From Urechis unicinctus (taxonomy: Eukaryota; Annelida; Polychaeta; Xenopneusta; Urechidae), in NCBI GenBank assembly GCA_034190875.2, contig CM067355.1, positions 32,748,561 through 32,812,560 of the forward strand: 64,000 nt of DNA. Direction: 5' to 3'. A program made the translations under genes and the position numbers. Position 1 is the first letter of the stretch; each line of letters opens with the position of its first letter. Of the stretch, positions 13,451-27,989 are shown piece after piece. The notes under the pieces were generated by a model. It did not search any database and was not told the origin of the DNA. It saw nothing but the letters and a program-made list of their open reading frames with translations.

Positions 13451-16400
13451 CTCGAAGCAATACTTAGTCCCGAGTAGGAGGCAGCCATTCCAAAAAAATT
13501 ACACAAGCCTTGTCTCGAAGAAATACTTCATCCCTCGTTGGTTGCTGCAAATCCAAAACACCAACACAAGCCTTGTCTCGAAGCAATAAGTCATCCCTCG
13601 TTGGTCGCGGCCATTTTAAATCAATTACACAAGCCTTGTCTCGAAGCAATACTTCATCCCTCGCTGGACTCAGCCATACCAAAACACTTACTAAACCCAT
13701 TGTCTCGAAGCAATACTTCATCCCTCGTAGGTCGCGACCATTCCAAAACATAACAAGCCTTTGTCTCGAAGCAATACTTCATCCCGAATAGGGGGCAGCC
13801 GTTCCAAAAACCACTTACACAAGCCTTGTCTCGAAGCATTACTTCATCCCTCGAATATCGCGCCCATTCCAAATCACTAACAAAAGTCTTGCTTCCAAGC
13901 AATACTTCATCCCTTGTGGGTCGCGGCCATTTCAAAAACACTTACACAAACCTTGTCTCGAAGCAATACTTCATCCCTAGTAGGAGGCAGCCATTCCTAA
14001 ACACTTACACAAACCTTGTCTCGAAGCAATACTGCCTCCTTCGTATGTCCCGGCCATTACAAAACACCTACAAAAGCATTGTCTCGAAGCAATACTTCAT
14101 CCCTCGAATGTCACGGCCTTCCAAAACACCTACACAAGCCTTGTCTCGAAGCAATACTTCATCCCTCGTAGGTGACGGCCATTACAAATCACTAACACAA
14201 ACCTTGCTTCCAAACAATACTTCATCCCTTGTGGGTCGCAGCCATTCCAAAATAGCATTGCAATTCTGGTCTCGAAGCAATCATTCATCCATCGCAGGAA
14301 GCAGCCTGACTCGAAGCAACACTTCATCCCTCGTAGGTTGCGGCAATTCCAAAAACACCAAAACTAGCCTCGTCTCGAAGCAATACTTCATCCCCCCTGG
14401 GTCGTAGCGATTCCAAATCACTAACACAAGTCTTGCTTCCAAGCAATACTTCATCCCTCGTGGGTGGCGGCCATTAAAATAACTACACAAGCCTAGTCTC
14501 GAAGCAATACTTCATCCCTGGCTGGAAGCAGCTATTCCAAATCACTTACACAAGCCTTGTCTCGAAGCAATACTTCATCCCTCGCTGGAAGCAGCTATTC
14601 AAAAACACTTACTAAAGCCTTGTCTCGAAGCAATACTTCATCCCTGATAGGAGGCAGCTATTCAAAAACACTTACTCAAGCCTTGTCTCGAAGCATTACT
14701 TCATCCCTCGAATATCGCGGCTATTCCAAATCACAAACACAAGTCTTGCTTCCAAGCAATAATTCATCCCTTGTAGGTTGCTGCAGATTTCAAAAACACC
14801 AACACAAAACTCGTCTCGAAGCAATACTTCATACCTCATAGGTAGCGGCCATTCCAAATCACTTACACAAGCCTTGCTTCCAAGCAATACTTCATCCTTC
14901 GTAGATCGCGGTCATTCCAAAATCACTTACACATGCCTCGTCTCAAAGCAATACTTCATACCTCATAGGTAGCGGCCATTTCCAAATCACTAACACTAGC
15001 CTTGTCTCGAAGCAATACTTCATCCTTCGTAGATCGCGGCCATTCCAAATCACTTACACAAGCCCTGTCTGTCTCAAAGCAATATTTCATCCCTCTCTGG
15101 AAGCAGCCATTTCAAATCACTTACACAAGCATAGTCATGTCTCGAAGCAATACTTCATCTCTCGCTGAAAGCAGCCATTCAAAAACACATACTAAAGCCA
15201 TGCCTCGAAGCAATACTTAGTCCATAATAGGAGGCAGCCACTCCAAAACACTTACACAAGCCTAGTCTCGAAGCAATACTTCATCCCTCGTAGGTTGCGG
15301 CCTTTCCAAAACACCTAAACTTGCCTAGTCTCGAAGCAATACTTCATCCCCCGTGGGTCGCGGCAATTCCAAATCACTAACACAAGCCTTGCTTACAAGC
15401 AATACTTCATCCCTTGTGGGTCGCAGCCATTTAAAATAACTATGCAATCCTCGTCTCGAAGCAATACTTCATCCCTGGCTGGAAGCAGCCATTCCAAATC
15501 AATTACTAAAGCCATGCCTCGAAGCAATACTTAGTGCCGAATAGGAGGCAGCCATTCCAAAACACTTACACAAGCCTTGTCCTGAAGAAATACTTCATCC
15601 CTCGTTGGTTGCTGCAAATCCAAAACACCAACACAAGCCTTGTTTCGAAGCAATACGTCATCCCTCGTAGGTCGCGGCCATTCCAAATCAATTACACAAG
15701 CCTTGTCTCGAAGCAATACTTCATCCCTCGCTGGAATCAGCTATACCAAAACACACTAGCATTGTCTCGAAGCAATACTTCATCCCTCGTAAAAAATCAC
15801 TAACACAAGCCTTGTCTCGAAGCAATACTTCATCCCGAAGCCGTTCCAAAACACTTACACAAGCCTTGTCTCGAAGCATTACTTCATCCCTCGAATATCG
15901 CGCCCATTCCAAATCACTAAACACAAGTCTTGCTTCCATGCAATACTTCATCCCTTGTGGGTCGCGGCCATTTCAAAAAACACTTACACAAACCCTTGTC
16001 TCGAAGCAATACTTCATCCCTAGTAGGAGGCAGCCATTCCTAAACACTTACACAAACCTTGTCTCGAAGCAATACTGCCTCCTTCGTATGTCCCGGCCAT
16101 TACAAAACACCTACAAAAGCCTAATCCCAAAGCAATACTTAATCCCTCGAATGTCACGGCCTTCCCAAAACACCTACACAAGCCTTGTCTCGAAGCAATA
16201 CTTCATCCATCGTAGGTGACGGCCATTACAAATCACTAACACAAACCTTGCTTCCAAACAATACTTCATCCCTTGTGGGTCGCAGCCATTCCAAAATAGC
16301 ATTGCAATTCTGGTCTCGAAGCAATCATTCATCCATCGCAGGAAGCAGCCTGACTCGAAGCAACACTTCATCCCTCGTAGGTTGCGGCAATTCCAAAACA

Positions 16401-19400
16401 CCAAAACTAGCCTCGTCTCGAAGCAATACTTCATCCCCCCTGGGTCGTAGCGATTCCAAATCACTAACACAAGTCTTGCTTCCAAGCAATACTTCATCCC
16501 TCGTGGGTGGCGGCCATTACGAATAAGCTACACAAGCCTAGTCTCGAAGCAATACTTCATCCCTGGCTGGAAGCAGCTATTCCAAATCACTATTCACAAG
16601 CCTTGTCTCGAAGCAGTACTTCATCCCTCGCTGGAAGTAGCCATTCCAAAACATTACTAAACCCTTGTCTCGAAGCCATACTTCATCCCTAATAGGAGGC
16701 AGCTATTCAAAAACACTTACTCAAGCCTTGTCTCGAAGCATTACTTCATCCCTCGAATATCGCGGCTATTCCAAATCACAAACACAAGTCTTGCTTCCAA
16801 GCAATAATTCATCCCTTGTAGGTTGCTGCTGATTTCAAAACACCAACACATGCCTCGTCTCGAAGCAATACTTCATACCTCATAGGTAGCGGCCATTCCA
16901 AATCACTTACACAAGCCTTGCTTCGAAGCAATACTTCATCCTTCGTAGATCGGGGTCATTCCAAATCACTTACACATGCCTCGTCTCAAAGCAATACTTC
17001 ATACCTCATAGGTAGCGGCCCATTCCAAATCACTAACACTAGCCTTGTCTCGAAGCAATACTTCATCCTTCGTAGATCGCGGCCATTCCAAATCACTTAC
17101 ACAAGCCCTGTCTGGAAGCACTATTTCATCCCTCTCTGGAAGCAGCCATTTCAAATCACTTACACAAGCATAGTCTCGAAGCAATACTTCATCTCTCGCT
17201 GAGAGCAGCCATTCAAAAACACATACTAAAGCCATGCCTCGAAGCAGTACTTAGTCCATAATAGGAGGCAGCCACTCCAAAACACTTTACACAAGCCTAG
17301 TCTCGAAGCAATACTTCATCCCTCGTAGGTTGCGGCCTTTCCAAACACCCTAAACTTGCCTAGTCTCGAAGCAATACTTCATCCCCCCGTGGGTCGCGGC
17401 AATTCCAAATCACTAACACAAGCCTTGCTTACAAGCAATACTTCATCCCTTGTGGGTCGCAGCCATTTAAAATAACTATGCAATCCTCGTCTCGAAGCAA
17501 TACTTCATCCCTGGCTGGAAGCAGCCATTCCAAATCAATCAATTACTAAAGCCATGCCTCGAAGCAATACTTAGTGCCGAATAGGAGGCAGCCATTCCAA
17601 AACACTTACACAAGCCTTGTCTCGAAGAAATACTTCATCCCTCGTTGGTTGCTGCAAATCCAAAACACCAACACAAGCCTTGTTTCGAAGCAATACGTCA
17701 TCCCTCGTAGGTCGCGGCCATTCCAAATCAATTACACAAGCCTTGTCTCGAAGCAATTCCAAACCAAAACACTTACACAAGCCTTGTCTCGAAGCAATAC
17801 TTCATCCCTCGCTGGAATCAGCTATACCAAAACACTTACTAAAGCCTTGTCTCGAAGCAATACTTCATCCTGAATAGGGGGCAGCCGTTCCAAAACACTT
17901 ACACAAGCCTTGTCTCGAAGCATTACTTCATCCCTCGAATATCGCGCCCATTCCAAATCACTAACAAAAGTCTTGCTTCCATGCAATACTTCATCCCTTG
18001 TGGGTCGCGGCATTTCAAAAACACAACACACAAACCTTGTCTCGAAGCAATACTTCATCCCTAGTAGGAGGCAGCCATTCCTAAACACTTACACAAACCT
18101 TGTCTCGAAGCAATACTGCATCTCCTTCGTATGTCCCGGCCATTACAAAACACCTTACAAAAGCCTAATCACAAAGCAATACTTCATCCCTCGAATGTCA
18201 CGGCCTTTCCAAAACACCTACACAAGCCTTGTCTCGAAGCAATACTTCATCCATCGTAGGTGACGGCCATTACAAATCACTAACACAAGCCTTGCTTCCA
18301 AGCAATACTTCATCCCTTGTGGGTCGCAGCCATTCCAAAATAGCATTGCAATTCTGGTCTCGAAGCAATCATTCATCCATCGCAGGAAGCAGCCTGACTC
18401 GAAGCAACACTTCATCCCTCGTAGGTTGCGGCAATTCCAAAACACCAAAACTAGCCTCGTCTCGAAGCAATACTTCATCCCCCCTGGGTCGTAGCGATTC
18501 CAAATCACTAACACAAGTCTTGCTTCCAAGCAATACTTCATCCCTCGTGGGTGGCGGCCATTACGAATAAGCTACACAAGCCTAGTCTCGAAGCAATACT
18601 TCATCCCTGGCTGGAAGCAGCTATTCCAAATCACTTACACAAGCCTTGTCTCGAAGCAATACTTCATCCCTCGCTGGAAGCAGCCATTCCAAAACATTAC
18701 TAAACCCTTGTCTCGAAGCCATACTTCATCCCTAATAGGAGGCAGCTATTCAAAAACACTTACTCAAGCCTTGTCTCGAAGCATTACTTCATCCCTCGAA
18801 TATCGCGGCTATTCCAAATCACAAACACAAGTCTTGCTTCCAAGCAATAATTCATCCCTTGTAGGTTGCTGCAGATTTCAAAACACCAACACATGCCTCG
18901 TCTCGAAGCAATACTTCATACCTCATAGGTAGCGGCCATTCCAAATCACTTACACAAGCCTTGCTTCCAAGCAATACTTCATCCTTCGTAGATCGCGGTC
19001 ATTCCAAATCACTTACACATGCCTCGTCTCAAAGCAATACTTCATACCTCATAGGTAGCGGCCATTCCAAATCACTAACACTAGCCTTGTCTCGAAGCAA
19101 TACTTCATCCTTCGTAGATCGCGGCCATTCCAAATCACTTACACAAGCCCTGTCTGGAAGCACTATTTCATCCCTCTCTGGAAGCAGCCATTTCAAATCA
19201 CTTACACAAGCATAGTCTCGAAGCAATACTTCATCTCTCGCTGAAAGCAGCCATTCAAAAACACATACTAAAGCCATGCCTCGAAGCAGTACTTAGTCCA
19301 TAATAGGAGGCAGCCATTCCAAAACACTTACGCAAGCCATGTCTCGAAGCAATATTTCATCCCTCGTAGGTTGCGGCCTTTCCAAAACACCTAAACTTGC

Positions 19401-21649
19401 CTAGTCTCGAAGCAATACTTCATCCCCCGTGGGTCGCGGCAATTCCAAATCACTAACACAAGCCTTGCTTACAAGCAATACTTCATCCCTTGTGGGTCGC
19501 AGCCATTTAAAATAACTATGCAATCCTCGTCTCGAAGCAATACTTCATCCCTGGCTGGAAGCAGCCATTCAAAATCAATTACTAAAGCCATGCCTCGAAG
19601 CAATACTTAGTGCCGAATAGGAGGCAGCCATTCCAAAACACTTACACAAGCCTTGTCTCGAAGAAATATACTTCATCCCTCGTTGGTTGCTGCAAATCCA
19701 AAACACCAACACAAGCCTTGTTTCGAAGCAATACGTCATCCCTCGTAGGTCGCGGCCATTCCAAATCAATTACACAAGCCTTGTCTCGAAGCAATACTTC
19801 ATCCCTCGCTGGAATCAGCTATACCAAAACACTTACTAAAGCATTGTCTCGAAGCAATACTTCATCCCTCGTAGGTCGCGACCATTCCAAATCACTAACA
19901 CAAGCCTTGTCTCGAAGCAATACTTCATCCCGAATAGGGGGCAGCCGTTCCAAAACACTTACACAAGCCTTGTCTCGAAGCATTACTTCATCCCTCGAAT
20001 ATCGCGCCCATTCCAAATCACTAACAAAAGTCTTGCTTCCATGCAATACTTCATCCCTTGTGGGTCGCGGCCATTTCAAAAACACTTACACAAACCTTGT
20101 CTCGAAGCAATACTTCATCCCTAGTAGGAGGCAGCCATTCCTAAACACTTACACAAACCTTGTCTCGAAGCAATACTGCCTCCTTCGTATGTCCCGGCCA
20201 TTACAAAACACCTACAAAAGCCTAATCACAAAGCAATACTTCATCCCTCGAATGTCACGGCCTTTCCAAAACACCTACACAAGCCTTGTCTCGAAGCAAT
20301 ACTTCATCCATCGTAGGTGACGGCCATTACAAATCACTAACACAAACCTTGCTTCCAAACAATACTTCATCCCTTGTGGGTCGCAGCCATTCCAAAATAG
20401 CATTGCAATTCTGGTCTCGAAGCAATCATTCATCCATCGCAGGAAGCAGCCTGACTCGAAGCAACACTTCATCCCTCGTAGGTTGCGGCAATTCCAAAAC
20501 ACCAAAACTAGCCTCGTCTCGAAGCAATACTTCATCCCCCCTGGGTCGTAGCGATTCCAAATCACTAACACAAGTCTTGCTTCCAATCAATACTTCATCC
20601 CTCGTGGGTGGCGGCCATTATGAATAAGCTACACAAGCCTAGTCTCGAAGCAATACTTCATCCCTGGCTGGAAGCAGCTATTCCAAATCACTTACACAAG
20701 CCTTGTCTCGAAGCAATACTTCATCCCTCGCTGGAAGCAGCTATTCAAAAACACTTTACTAAACCCTTGTCTCGAAGCAATACTTCATCCCTGATAGGAG
20801 GCAGCTATTCAAAAACTCTTACTCAAGCCTTGTCTCGAAGCATTACTTCATCCCTCGAATATCGCGGCTATTCCAAATCACAAACACAAGTCTTGCTTCC
20901 AAGCAATAATTCATCCCTTGTAGGTTGCTGCAGATTTCAAAACACCAACACATGCCTCGTCTCGAAGCAATACTTCATACCTCATAGGTAGCGGCCATTC
21001 CAAATCACTTACACAAGCCTTGCTTCCAAGCAATACTTCATCCTTCGTAGATCGCGGTCATTCCAAATCACTTACACATGCCTCGTCTCAAAGCAATACT
21101 TCATACCTCATAGGTAGCGGCCATTCCAAATCACTAACACTAGCCTTGTCTCGAAGCAATAAATCATCCTTCGTAGATCGCGGCCATTCCAAATCACTTA
21201 CACAAGCCCTGTCTGGAAGCACTATTTCATCCCTCTCTGGAAGCAGCCATTTCAAATCACTTACACAAGCATAGTCTCGAAGCAATACTTCATCTCTCGC
21301 TGAGAGCAGCCATTCAAAAACACATACTAAAGCCATGCCTCGAAGCAGTACTTAGTCCATAATAGGAGGCAGCCACTCCAAAACACTTACACAAGCCTAG
21401 TCTCGAAGCAATACTTCATCCCTCGTAGGTTGCGGCCTTTCCAAAACACCTAAACTTGCCTAGTCTCGAAGCAATACTTCATCCCCCGTGGGTCGCGGCA
21501 ATTCCAAATCACTAACACAAGCCTTGCTTACAAGCAATACTTCATCCCTTGTGGGTCGCAGCCATTTAAAATAACTATGCAATCCTCGTCTCGAAGCAAT
21601 ACTTCATCCCTGGCTGGAAGCAGCAGCATTCCAAATCAATTACTAAAGC

Positions 21650-24600
21650 CATGCCTCGAAGCAATACTTCATGCCGAATAGGAGGCAGCCATTCCAAAAC
21701 ACTTACACAAGCCTTGTCTCGAAGAAATACTTCATCCCTCGTTGGTTGCTGCAAATCCAAAACTTACACAAGCCTTGTTTCGAAGCAATACTTCATCCCT
21801 CGTAGGTCGCGGCCATTCCAAATCAAACCACACAAGCCTTGTCTCGAAGCAATACTTCATCCCTGGAATCAGCTATTCCAAAACACATACTAAAAGCCTT
21901 GTCTCGAAGCAATACTTCACCCTCGAATAGGGCGCAGCCTTCCAAATCACTACTCACAAGCAAAGCAATACTTCATCCCTCGAATAGGGTCGCGCCCATT
22001 CCAAATCACTAACAAAAGCCTTGCTTCTCGAAGCAATACTTCATCCCTCGTGGGTCGCGCCATTTCCAAATCACTTACACAAAGCCTTGTCTCGAAGCAA
22101 TACTTCATCCCTTGTAGGTTGCAGCCATTCCAAAACACTTACACAAGCCTTGTCTCGAAGCAATACTTCATCCCTCAAGCAGCCGATTCAAAATCATTCC
22201 AAAAGCCCTTGTGCAGCGAAGCAATACTTCATCACCGATGGGCGGCCCATTCCAAAAAACACTTACACAAGCCTTGTCTCGAAGCAATACTTCATCCCTC
22301 GTGGGTCGCGGCATTCCAAAAACACTTACACAAGCCTTGTCTCGAAGCAATACTTCATCCCTCGTAGGTCGCGGCCATTCCAAATCACTACACAAGCCTT
22401 GTCTCGAAGCAATACTTCATCCCTCGTGGTGAGCAGCATTTCAAATCACTTACGCAAACCTTGTCTCGAAGCAATACTTCATCCCTTGTAGGTCGCAGCC
22501 ATTCCAAAAATCACACACAAAGCCTTGTCTCGAAGCAATACTTATCATCCTGAATAGGAGGCAGCCATTCCAAAAAAACACTACACAAGCCTTGTCTCGA
22601 AGCAATACTTCATCCCTCGAAAATGCGCTCAAGCAATACTTCAAATCACCACACAAGTCTTGTTCCAAATCACGAAGCAATACTTCATCCCTTCATCCCT
22701 AGTGGGTCGCGGCCATTTCCAAATCACTAACACAAACCTTGTCTCGAAGCAATACTTCATCCCTTGTGGGTCGCAGCAATTCCAAAATAGCATTACAATT
22801 CTTGTCTCGAAGCAATCATTCATCGCATTCGAAACAACCCTGACTCGAAGCAATACTTCATCCCTCGTAGGTTGCGGCCATTCCAAAACACATAAACAAG
22901 CCTAGTCTCGAAGCAATACTTCATCCCTCGTGGGTCGCGGCAATTCCAAATCACTAACACAAGCCTTGCTTCGAAGCAATACTTCATCCCTCGTGGGTCG
23001 CAGCCATTCCAAATAACTTACACAAGCCTTGTCTCGAAGCAATACTTCATCCCTCGTAGGAATCGGCGCAGCCATTCCTAATCACATTAACACAAGCTTT
23101 GTCTCTCGAAGCAATACTTCATCCCTCGTAGGTTGCGGCCATTCCAAAACACCAACACATGCCTCGTCTCGAAGCAATACTTCATACCTCGCAGGTAGCG
23201 GCCATTCCAAATCACTAACACAAGCCTTGTCTCGAAGCAATACTTCATCCCTCGTAGATCGCGGCCATTCCAAATCACTTACACAAGCCTTGTCTGGAAG
23301 CAAAGCAATACTTCATCCCTCGGCTGGAATCAGCCATTCCAAATCACTTAACACAAGCCTTGTCTCGAAGCAATACTTCATCCCTCGTACATTGCGGCCA
23401 TTCCAAAACTTACACAAGCATTGTCTCGAAGAGCCTTCATCCTCGCTGAAGCAGCCATTCCAAAACACATACTAAAGCCATGCCTTGAAGCAGTACTTAG
23501 TCCCTAATAGGAGGCAGCCATTCCAAAACACTTACACAAGCCTTGTCTCGAAGCAATACTTCATCCCTCGGTGGTTGCAGCCAAATCCAAAATACAACAC
23601 AAGCCTCGTTTCGAAGCAATACTTAATCCTCAAAGGTTGGCCGTTCCAAAATTACTTACACAAACCTTGTCTCAAAGCAATACTTCATCCCTCGTAGGTC
23701 GCAGCCATTCCAAAATAGCATTGCAATTCTGGTCTCGAAGCAATCATTCATCGCAGGAAACAAAATCACTAACACAAGCCTGACTCGAAGCAATATTTCA
23801 TCCCTCGAAGGTTGCGGCCATCACCAAACACCTAAACTTGCCTCGTCTCGAAGCAATACTTCATCCCCCGTGGGTCGCAGCGATTCCAAATCAATTACAC
23901 AAGCCTTGTCTCGAAGCAATACTTCATCCCTCGAATAGGAGGCAGCCATTCCAAAAAACACACAAGCCTTGTCTCGAAGCAATACTTCATCCCTCGCTGG
24001 AATCAGCTATTCAAAAAACACTTACACAAAGCCTTGTCTCGAAGCAATACTTCATCCCTCGTAGGTCGCGGCCATTCCAAATCACTTACACAAGCCTTGT
24101 CTCGAAGCAATACTTCATCCTGAATAGGAGGCAGCCGCTCCAAAAAACACTTACACAAGCCTTGTCTCGAAGCATTACTTCATCCCTCGAATATCGTATC
24201 GCGCCCATTCCAAATCACTAACAAAAAGTCTTGCTTCCAAGCAATACTTCATCCTTGTGTGGGTCGCGGCCATTCAAAATCACTTACACAAAACCTTGTC
24301 TCGAAGCAATACTTCATCCCTGGCTGGAAGCAGCTATTCCAAATCACTTACACAAGCCTTGTCTCGAAGCAATACTTCATCCCTCGCTGGAAGCAGCCAT
24401 TCCAAAACACATACTAAACCCTTGTCTCGAAGCAATACTTCATCCCTGATAGGAGGCAGCCATTCAAAAACTCTTACACAAGCCTTGTCTCGAAAGCAAT
24501 ACTTCATCCCTCGAATAATCGCGGCTATTCCAAATCACAAACACAAGTCTTGCTTCCAAGCAATAATTCATCCCTTGTAGGTTGCTGCAGATTTCAAAAC

Positions 24601-25290
24601 ACCAACACATGTCTCGTCTCGAAGCAATACTTCATACCTCATAGGTAGCGGCCATTCCAAATCACTTACACAAGCCTTGCTTCAAGCAATACTTCATCCC
24701 TCGTAGATCGCGGCCATTCCAAATCACTACACACAAGCCCTGTCTGGAAGCACTATTTTCATCCCTCTCTGGTCGCAGCCATTTCAAAATCACTTACACA
24801 CAAGCGTAGTCTCGAAGCAATACTTCATCTCTCGCTGAGAGCAGCCATTCAAAAACACATACTAAAGCCATGCTCGAAGCAGTACTTAGTCCCATAATAG
24901 GAGGCAGCCATTCCAAAACACTTACACAAGCCATGTCTCGAAGCAATACTTCATCCCTTCCCTCGTGGGTCGCAGCATTCCAAAATAGCATTTCAATTCA
25001 AGTCTCGAAGCAATCATTCAGCAGGAAACAGCCTGACTCGAAGCAATATTTCATCCCTCGTAGGTTGCGGCCTTTCCAAAACACTAAACAACCTCGTCTC
25101 GAAGCAATACTTCATCCCCCATGGGTCGCGACGATTCCAAATCACTACACAAGCCTTGCTTACAAGCAATACTTCATCCTTGTGGGTCGCGGCCATTTTC
25201 AAAATAACTATGCACTCCTTGTCTCGAAGCAATACTTCATCCATCGCAGGAAGCAGCCATTCCAAAACTTCACACAAGCCATGTCTCGAA
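21650..25290 (+). repeat. Disturbed zone 2 in subfamily B (indel-rich, consensus-like monomers)
   Basis: Over about 3.6 kb the ordered variants of the 2.05-kb unit are partly replaced by near-consensus monomers with many one- to eight-base indels: acttatcatcctgaatagg near 22,550, ttcatcccttcatccctagt near 22,685, cttccctcgtgggtcgcag near 24,957, and homopolymer differences in the A runs. Clean ordered monomers resume near 25,290. The pattern resembles zone 1 and contrasts with the near-perfect copies on both sides. Confidence 0.6.
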
Positions 25291-27989
25291 GCAATACTTC
25301 ATCCTGAATAGGGGGCAGCCGTTCCAAAACACTTACACAAGCCTTGTCTCGAAGCATTACTTCATCCCTCGAATATCGCGCTCATTCCAAATCACTAACA
25401 AAAGTCTTGCTTCCATGCAATACTTCATCCCTTGTGGGTCGCGGCCATTTCAAAAACACTTACACAAACCTTGTCTCAAAGCAATACTTCATCCCTTGTG
25501 GGTCGCAGCAATCCAAAATAGCATTGCAATTCTGGTCTCGAAGCAATCATTCATCGCAGGAAACAGCCTGACTCGAAGCAATATTTCATCCCTCGTAGGT
25601 TGCGGCCTTTCCAAAACACCTAAACTTGCCTAGTCTCGAAGCAATACTTCATCCCCCGTGGGTCGCGGCGATTCCAAATCACTGACACAAGCCTTGCTTA
25701 CAAGTAATACTTCATCCCTTGTGGGTCGCGGCCATTTCAAAATAACAATGCAATCCTCGTCTCGAAGCAATACTTCATCCCTGGCTGGAAGCAGCCATTC
25801 AAAATCAATTACTAAAGCCATGCCTCGAAGCAATACTTAGTGCCGAATAGGAGGCAGCCATTCCAAAACACTTACACAAGCCTTGTCCCGAAGAAATACT
25901 TCATCCCTCGTTGGTTGCTGCAAATCCAAAACACCAACACAAGCCTTGTTTCGAAGCAATACGTCATCCCTCGTAGGTCGCGGCCATTCCAAATCAATTA
26001 CACAAGCCTTGTCTCGAAGCAATACTTCATCCCTCGCTGGAATCAGCTATACCATCCAAAAACACTTACTAAAGCATTGTCTCGAAGCAATACTTCATCC
26101 CTCGTAGGTCGCGACCATTCCAAATCACTAACACAAGCCTTGTCTCGAAGCAATACTTCATCCTGAATAGGGGGCAGCCGTTCCAAAACACTTACACAAG
26201 CCTTGTCTCGAAGCATTACTTCATCCCTCGAATATCGCGCCCATTCCAAATCACAAACACAAGTCTTGCTTCCAAGCAATAATTCATCCCTTGTAGGTTG
26301 CTGCAGATTTCAAAACACCAACACACAGCCTCGTCTCGAAGCAATACTTCATACCTCATAGGTAGCGGCCATTCCAAATCACTTACACAAGCCTTGCTTC
26401 CAAGCAATACTTCATCCTTCGTAGATCGCGGTCATTCCAAATCACTTACACATGCCTCGTCTCAAAGCAATACTTCATACCTCATAGGTAGCGGCCATTC
26501 CAAATCACTAACACTAGCCTTGTCTCGAAGCAATACTTCATCCATCGTAGGTGACGGCCATTACAAATCACTAACGCAAACCTTGCTTCCAAACAATACT
26601 TCATCCCTTGTGGGTCGCAGCCATTCCAAAATAGCATTGCAATTCTGGTCTCGAAGCAATCATTCATCCATCGCAGGAAGCAGCCAGACTCGAAGCAACA
26701 CTTCATCCCTCGTAGGTTGCGGCAATTCCAAAACACCAAAACTAGCCTCGTCTCGAAGCAATACTTCATCCCCCCTGGGTCGTAGTGATTCCAAATCACT
26801 AACACAAGTCTTGCTTCCAAGCAATACTTCATCCCTCGTGGGTGGCGGCCATTACGAATAAGCTACACAAGCCTAGTCTCGAAGCAATACTTCATCCCTG
26901 GCTGGAAGCAGCTATTCCAAATCACTTACACAAGCCTTGTCTCGAAGCAATACTTCATCCCTCGCTGGAAGCAGACATTCCAAAACATTACTAAACCCTT
27001 GTCTCGAAGCAATACTTCATCCCTGATAGGAGGCAGCTATTCAAAAACTCTTACTCAAGCCTTGTCTCGAAGCATTACTTCATCCCTCGAATATCGCGGC
27101 TATTCCAAATCACAAACACAAGTCTTGCTTCCAAGCAATAATCATCCCTTGTAGGTTGCTGCAGATTTCAAAACACCAACACATACCTCGTCTCGAAGCA
27201 ATACTTCATACCTCATAGGTAGCGGCCATTCCAAATCACTTACACAAGCCTTGCTTCAAAGCAATACTTCATCCTTCGTAGATCGCGGTCATTCCAAATC
27301 ACTTACACATGCCTCGTCTCAAAGCAATACTTCATACCTCATAGGTAGCGGCCATTCCAAATCACTAACACTAGCCTTGTCTCGAAGCAATACTTATCCT
27401 TCGTAGATCGCGGCCATTCCAAATCACTTACACAAGCCCTGTCTGGAAGCACTATTTCATCCCTCTCTGGAAGCAGCCATTTCAAATCACTTACACAAGC
27501 ATTGTCTCGAAGCAATACTTCATCTCTCGCTGAGAGCAGCCATTCAAAAACACATACTAAAGCCATGCCTCGAAGCAGTACTTAGTCCATAATAGGAGGC
27601 AGCCATTCCAAAACACTTACACAAGCCATGTCTCGAAGCAATACTTCATCCCTTGTGGGTCGCAGCCATTCCAAAATAGCATTGCAATTCTGGTCTCGAA
27701 GCAATCATTCATCGCAGGAAACAGCCTGACTCGAAGCAATATTTCATCCCTCGTAGGTCGCGGCCATTACAAATCACTTACACAAGCCTTGTCTCGAAGC
27801 AATCATTCATCCATCGCAGGAAGCAGCCATTCCAAAACTTCACTCAAGCCATGTCTCGAAGCAATACTTCATCCTGAATAGGGGGCAGCCGTTCCAAAAC
27901 ACTTACACAAGCCTTGTCTCGAAGCATTACTCATCCCTCGAATATCGCGCTCATTCCAAATCACTAACAAAAGTCTTGCTTCCATGCAA

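Noticed and set aside
19610-20320. 236-codon plus-strand frame with a 21-residue repeat, and dozens like it between 1 and 42.7 kb
   Set aside because: The 63-bp period keeps frames open on both strands; there is no domain, no consistent start, and indels between copies shift the frame.
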